Source of the DNA: Phorcus lineatus
Lineage: Eukaryota; Mollusca; Gastropoda; Trochida; Trochidae
DNA length: 64,000 nt
Direction of reading: 5' to 3'
Assembly: GCA_921293015.1 (NCBI GenBank)
Contig: OV121097.1
Location: 34,845,929 to 34,909,928, forward strand
The position numbers and the translations under genes are program-made. Every line of letters begins with the position of its first letter. Position 1 is the stretch's first letter. Under the pieces are notes generated by a model that saw only the letters and a program-made list of their open reading frames with translations, made no database searches and was not told where the DNA came from. Of the stretch, positions 59,101 to 64,000 are shown piece by piece.

Positions 59101-60842
59101 TTCATTAACATATCCTGTCTTTTTAACGATACAACGATCATTTTCAATGACGGGTTAACTGTGACAATCGGATATACAAAGTTCTATCACAAGGATTTAA
59201 TGGTCAATGGAAGTTCACATTTCACAAGTTCGAAACCGGTGATGGCATATCTCTGTTTGAACGCTGAACTTCATCATGATGATAAAATTTCTAAAGAAAA
59301 TCCTTGCACCATTCTGCCTCCTGTGGAACGATACGACGACTCAGCTGTTATCAGCATTCCTGCAAATGCAGACCTGAAGATAATTTCAAAGCTTTATACT
59401 GATGATTTTCACTCATTCACTGCGAACGAATTTTCAAACACCAGATTGATCCCAGATTGGAAAAATATTCCGAACACAGACTATAAAGTTGGATCAGCAA
59501 GTGCTGACACAGGAACCGTGTTTATGAAGTCAACACACAAGTTTTCCGTTATCATCAATGGATTTTTCATCCACAATTTTCCAGAAGATGAGGTTTTATT
59601 AAGCATCACCACCTCTTCAACAGACCACCGAAGGACACCGCGGCATTCCACAAGTACAGGTTTGTCCGAGTCACTGTTCATTTTTTCATACTCTCAAAAG
59701 CATTTGCATAGAGAAAACCATATATCTAGGATAAACGGTTATTATGACACATTTAATCCTGGCTGGTAGGCTCATTGGGAATTACTAAAGCTGCCACACA
59801 AAAAAACCCTTCATTTATGTTGCCGTTTCTTGTCCATAGACAAATTGTTGGTTTATATTTTCCCGGTATGTAACAATAAAGAAATTCATCTGAAATTCGA
59901 TTACGTACACAACTTGCTTAGGGTTATAGACTTTATGACATTTTGTTAAGTAATCGTTATTAGCCCAATAAAAGGAATGAAGTCAACTATTGGTTTGAAA
60001 TACTTCCATATACAAAAATGGTTTAAAATATTGTTAAAGTGATTATTCAATTTGTTAAAATATATTCTTAAGTATTAACAATGAACTAAATGTCAAGTCC
60101 TTTTGAATTGTGTATGTCAAGAGGTTGAAATGTTGATAAATGACCCAAATCAAGAGATTATTATCGCCAAAAACTTAAGAAAGTTAAACATTATCATATG
60201 TTTCCCTTCTTTAGGAATCAATTTGACCGCACTGGTTACTGGCTGTGTGTGTGGATTCATCATTATCGTCCTTGGAACTATCGTTGTCGTTCTTCTCTTT
60301 CGAAGGTGTGCTTTCAAAAGACAGATCCGTTCATAATATGACTACTTTCGTTTTATATAACCAATTTCGGTAACCTGTACGATGGACATTATTCTTAATG
60401 CAATTGAAGTGACTATCTATTGCTCTTTTTTCGATTTGACAAACAACTAAACCTTAAACCGGTTCGAACCCAACACCAATTCCTCCCCCTCCGCCACATA
60501 CATACACACCCAGTGGATCCGCCTATATGTTTAACGAAACTGTTATTGATGCCGATACAGTTGGGCAAACTGAATTAGATTTGGGCAATGAGAGCTCTCT
60601 GTTTTCCTACTTTCAGAAGACGCAACACAGAATCCAAACCATCAACTGAAACTCAGAAAGGACAGGAGACATCGTTTGAAGCGGATCAACGCGTTCTAGA
60701 AACCCAGGCTCCAGGAACAAATGTTAACATCGAAGAAGTGCACAACTATTCTGAACTAAATTTTGATGGGCAGGATGGCAACGAATACGAAAGGATGGGT
60801 CAAACCAGTGAGGACAAAACCTCTGAATACACAAATATATAA
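56145..60842 (+). CDS. Two-domain IgGFc-binding-type transmembrane receptor, gene 2 (five coding exons)
   Basis: Predicted coding exons: 56145-56196, 56702-57826, 58475-59659, 60215-60305 and 60617-60842. Total 2679 nt, i.e. 892 residues. Order: signal peptide (1-17), IgGFc-binding-type domain 1 (~18-392), domain 2 (~393-787), transmembrane helix (~793-815) and a 74-residue tail. It matches gene 1 exon by exon, including phases, but lacks the stalk exon. Domain landmarks are SSQPIAVFSGTANSTT, TQLLPVELFSDEYV, SSKPVMATLCRS, PSEDFGNEYVIAVGS and FTSSKPVMAYLC. It would sit on the plasma membrane with both domains outside. A function in recognition of glycoproteins or microbes is a guess from the family. 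No stop or frameshift was seen in any exon. Confidence 0.85.
56702..57826 (+). CDS. Gene 2 exon for IgGFc-binding-type domain 1
   Basis: The acceptor is TTTATAATTACAG and the donor is ACAA|GTAAGT, phase 1-1, 375 codons. Landmarks are SDYLVAVYGRSNVQI, PLPVTALGTRYVVSSC, GTRINSSQPIAVFSG, ELFSDEYVIAV, SSKPVMATLCRSAG and GLSLAKKDLPIT. The ~45 residues from GTRINSS to DEYV are almost identical to gene 1. Confidence 0.9.
58475..59659 (+). CDS. Gene 2 exon for IgGFc-binding-type domain 2
   Basis: The acceptor is ATTGTTTTGCAG and the donor is ACAG|GTTTGT, phase 1-1, 395 codons. Landmarks are LWCSGNETVKTRN, LGKKYVIPCYHDS, SREIAVFIESNY, LTPSEDFGNEYVIAVGS, FTSSKPVMAYLCLN and CTILPPVERYDDSAVI. The open frame runs on to 59769, but the conserved donor indicates the exon ends at 59659. 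Confidence 0.9.
60215..60305 (+). CDS. Gene 2 transmembrane exon
   Basis: 91 nt after CCCTTCTTTAG and before AG|GTGTGC. It encodes INLTALVTGCVCGFIIIVL and then GTIVVVLLFRR, a membrane helix followed by arginines. Same length and phases as gene 1's. Confidence 0.85.
60617..60842 (+). CDS. Gene 2 cytoplasmic-tail exon
   Basis: After TCCTACTTTCAG it encodes RRRNTESKPSTETQK and continues to TAA at 60840-60842. Tyrosines lie in VHNYSELNFDGQ, NEYERMG (YxxM type) and a C-terminal EYTNI. The YSELNFDGQ stretch aligns with gene 1's YSDLTFNGQ. The tail is shorter than gene 1's (74 versus ~104 residues). Confidence 0.82.
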
Positions 60843-60849
60843 TATAAAC

Positions 60850-61175
60850 CCAAGTTCCTTGTGCTGGAGGGTTGTTTCGATAAATCTGATCAAAGATATG
60901 CAAACATAGTTAGTCTTAACTAACTGAGATTTACACATTTTCACTTGAAACGATTCAAAAGCATAATCATTCAATTTTCAATGACGTTACGATCTGTACT
61001 CCTTAGTTGCATTTGGCTTAGCTCAACAATTTTTTAGATAAGATAAATATTCTGTTTTTTCCAGCTATGTTAATTTTTATCCAATCAAAATTCTATATTG
61101 TCGGTTATGTTATTATATTTATAAAAATAGAGTTGTGTCTTTTCAATTGCTTGTTTCTAAAGTTCTTTTGAACCG
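60850..61175. other. Gene 2 3' flank
   Basis: Presumed 3' untranslated region. No canonical AATAAA was found immediately downstream; one occurs at ~61427. Confidence 0.3.
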
Positions 61176-61179
61176 GGTA

Positions 61180-61338
61180 AAAGGTAGAGTCCTGACGAAA
61201 CTTGGGTCCTTCAAAATCCTGCAGTCTTTCCCCCCTTTCCCTCCTTCTAATATGTGTAAACATTTTGGATGACATCAGCCTTTTGTTTATTAGCTGAAAT
61301 ATTGCTGACACCACGCTAACCCTACTCATTCACTCACT
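61180..61338 (+). repeat. Degenerate SINE family A, 3' half
   Basis: It contains the TGGGTCCTTCAAAATCCTG part, TTTTGGATGACATCAGCC and GCTGAAATATTGCTGACACC, ending CTCATTCACTCACTCC. It is more diverged than the other copies, hence older. Confidence 0.6.
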
Positions 61339-61344
61339 CCATTT

Positions 61345-62190
61345 TGGCTATCTCTAGTAAAGTTCTGAGCAGAACAATTGGATGAAAAATGGTAGATCGG
61401 ATGTGATTTAAATTAATTACCCGAAAATAAATTTCAATGATTCCTTCGTACTATGAATCCCCGAAGAATTTGGGGAAATTAGTCTTACCCAATGAATAGC
61501 CAGACAAAAGAGAATGTCCTACTCGGTTCTGAAATAGACACATAATCTCAAGACATTGGTTCGTTTTAAACAATTGTTTGACGTCCCACATCATTACAAA
61601 CCATTGAAAGTATAGTGGAACCTCAAAAAGTTATATATGTTATATAATAAGGGATATCTGATTGCATGCTGCGGTATTGATGATGCACTGAACATCTTCT
61701 ACATATATCAATATATCAAAATACATTCATTTCGACTCCATGGTTCGTCATGACGAAAAAAGACAGGAATAAGGAGATAAGGTCGTATACATCTTTATAC
61801 TAAAACGGTTACAGACTGAACTGTAAAATAAGCGCTTTTAAAGGAGAAACAACACAAAGTGGTCCATATCCATCAACGCCAACGAACGATTTTTTTGTGG
61901 AAATATATTTCACATCATCAAACAATGCAATAAACTATCAATGTCTTCACTTGCGTTGTACTCTGAGCAATTCGCTGCAAGTTATACCGCCAACAGGTGT
62001 CAACAGCTATCACTTTTCGAAATGCAACTTACTAATCTACCTGTGAGTGTTATTGTATATGATTATGCTGTGTCTTTATGTCACTTCATTCACCACAGTT
62101 GTATGTAAATAACACAAAAAAGGACACTAGAACATATTTATCTTTAACTTTAACCGACGTCAGCATATTTTTAATCAGGTATTTCATATA
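61345..62190. other. Non-coding stretch
   Basis: Nothing was recognised between the degenerate SINE and the LINE tail. Confidence 0.3.
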
Positions 62191-62191
62191 A

Positions 62192-62262
62192 TCCATATCA
62201 ATCAATCAATCTTTATTCAGTACTGAAGAGGCCACAGGCCTGTAGTACATTACATGTATAAT
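62192..62262 (-). repeat. Short 3' end of a non-LTR retrotransposon
   Basis: Read on the minus strand it is GTACTACAGGCCTGTGGCC, AGTACTGAATAAAGATTG and (ATTG)n, the form of a LINE 3' terminus with a tetranucleotide tail. No coding sequence is attached. Confidence 0.45.
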
Positions 62263-62681
62263 GAGCATTAAGTCACTTTTCAGTTATTTTCTAATACAAT
62301 CTTTCTATTTAATCCATATATAATCCATATATTCATTGTCATTTTCATGCAACAATGCATTTTTTATCATAAACTTAATTAGAAATTATCATTTCATATC
62401 GAATAAATAAAGTAACAAGAAGGCAATTTAATTTAAGTCGCATCCAAAGAACAATTCTGAAAGATAAACAAAAGAGAAAATAATCACATAAAAAACGATA
62501 ATCATGTATTAACGCTGAATCTAATAATATAAAATAAATAAACAAATATATTGGCTTTGATTTTCTTTTGACTAAAGATTTCGAATAATTTCAAATACGA
62601 TTAGCCTTCCTTTTAAACCGACAGTGCTAGTTGGTTTTATTGGATTTTCCTATTATTTCTTCATAATACGATATCCATCGT

Positions 62682-62920
62682 CTAAAGGATATCCGGAATA
62701 GGGGAAGTTACCTCTTCAAATTTGATTACATATTTGATATTTGAAAATAAAAGTTTGAGTAAAATTGCACTCACAGCACCTGCCACAGCTCCAGGGACAT
62801 TTGGCATAATAGGTAATGCACAAGTTGTAGTAAGCCATTGTCTGGCAGCGGTAGCAATCTCGGTATCTGCAACGCTCTGCAGTAGGTTTAATTTAATTGT
62901 GATACCAAAAAACAACTTTA
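62682..62920 (-). other. Unidentified possible exon-like segment
   Basis: A minus-strand open frame of 77 codons includes TAARQWLTTTCALPIM and VPGAVAGAVSAILLKL. Within it, CCTACTGCAG could be an acceptor and GGTGCT|GTGAGT a donor. I do not recognise the protein. It may be a chance frame or a transposon piece. Confidence 0.2.
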
Positions 62921-62959
62921 GAATTTTTTAATGAAAATGGCCTTAGTTTTGACCAACAT

Positions 62960-64000
62960 TAACCAATTTACCATTCTCGGTGCAACATAATCGAAATGAG
63001 AGCAAAGTATATTCACTCCCTTAAAAACAAACGTAAGTCAACATACTTCAACAATTTCGTATTGCTTTAATTCTTTAGGCCATCAAACGTTGATGTGAAC
63101 AAGGGTAATACTGTAGGTGGGCAACTGCTTGTTTACTCTGTACTTGTTTCACGTCGATCATGTCTTTCAAATTAACGTGATTTACTGGCCTAAGTTTGAC
63201 AAAAATTGAACAATACAAAATGTGAACACGAAAAGTAAATATTGATATCCTAGTTGGTTATACATACACGCTAGCGACATATGAATGGAGCTACAGTTAA
63301 AGCTGCAAATCCTTTGATTATAAATATCTACCTGACCTTTTTAATTTGAATCGTTATCTGCGTATGACCTTTAATGTTGAATGACAATGCCAATGATATC
63401 TTCATCAAAATCCATTTAGTCTTTTCAACCAATAAAATAGTAGGAACAAATTACAAAATGAAAAGACTTTACAATCATCAGTTGGGTAAGTAAGGTATTT
63501 TGTTTAATGAATCCCTTCATCTCATTTCGTATTCAAGACGCCATTTTCACTCATTCACGAATTCATGATTTAGCCTTTACTTTTTATTTTGAAATGTGCT
63601 GCTTTGATGATTATTTTGTAACTACTAATAAAATCACAAAGGACTTATTTTATCTCTCCAAAAAAGGACCATGATACCCTCGAAATACTAAAAGCAAATG
63701 AGATAGCGATTATCTAATCTCCGGAGATGACGCGGTAATAATCATACCATTGGGTAATGACATAACGTCCTGCTTGCACTCCCGTCAGGTTGGTTTAGTG
63801 TTTTCTATTCACGTTTAAAATTTCTTATCATTGAAATGTTTTAAAAATGCATCTAAAAATTGCTATCAATTATTATGCTTACCTGTCTTTCATAAATATT
63901 GTAACCGCTTCTTTAGAAACGCTGTTATTTGAGCAAGTATCTTAAGTGCATGTCAAATTGTTGTTAGTGTCAATCAGCATAACATAGAAACGGTATTTAT
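62960..64000. repeat. Segmental duplication D2 (runs off the window)
   Basis: Collinear with D1 (53040-54770), in the same orientation, but without the 88-bp and 44-bp expansions. It is cut by the end of the window. D1 leads into gene 2, so D2 may lead into another paralogue. Confidence 0.85.

Noticed and set aside
59660..59769. Extending gene 2's second-domain exon to the end of its open frame
   Set aside because: The ACAG|GTTTGT donor aligns with gene 1's donor, and using it restores frame into the transmembrane exon.

Overview
The window looks like nuclear DNA of an AT-rich invertebrate, most likely a gastropod mollusc (abalone-like). The reasons are intron-containing genes with GT/AG splice sites, abundant SINE/LINE copies ending in (ACTC)n, relics of mariner, CR1/L2-like, I/Nimb-like and L1/Tx1-like elements, and microsatellites. 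No bacterial-type gene organisation is present. All coordinates, exon boundaries and identities were worked out by eye from the sequence.

Two host genes are supported. Gene 1 (minus strand, coding exons between 23634 and 16444) and gene 2 (plus strand, 56145 to 60842) are paralogues. Each reconstructs to a signal peptide, two successive IgGFc-binding-type extracellular domains (the N-terminal domain family of FCGBP), one transmembrane helix and a short tyrosine-bearing cytoplasmic tail. Exon lengths and phases agree between the two copies: 52-nt signal exons, about 1.1 to 1.2 kb domain exons and 91-nt membrane exons. The summed coding lengths are exact multiples of three (958 and 892 residues). 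Gene 1 also has a 99-nt stalk exon. A decayed third copy lies at 8369-8790. A duplicated flank at 53.0-54.8 kb and 63.0-64.0 kb suggests another copy just beyond the right edge.

Layout. 1-7.3 kb: repeats, including SINEs of two families, a chimeric SINE, and a duplicated 0.6-kb block with nested insertions. 8-13.5 kb: receptor pseudogene, two LINE fragments lying tail to tail, and an L1-like insertion with perfect target-site duplications. 16.4-23.7 kb: gene 1, whose first coding intron contains a mariner hit twice by SINEs. 23.9-25.3 kb: 3' part of an I/Nimb-like LINE. 25476-41835: a 16.4-kb element with about 45-bp terminal inverted repeats and a 6-bp target duplication. Its two arms carry 172-bp satellite arrays of about 20 copies each in opposite orientation; a mariner relic lies between the arrays and an (AGGTC)n tract in the right arm. 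42.5-51.5 kb: LINE, SINE, MITE, mariner and MULE-like remnants. 53-64 kb: duplicated flank, gene 2, duplicated flank.

The two most unusual structures are the satellite-armed element, whose 172-bp monomer contains a close relative of its own terminal repeat motif, and the paired two-domain receptors with conserved tail tyrosines. A third point is a shared 3' hairpin in the LINE and the most abundant SINE family, with compensatory stem changes around a conserved 22-nt loop.
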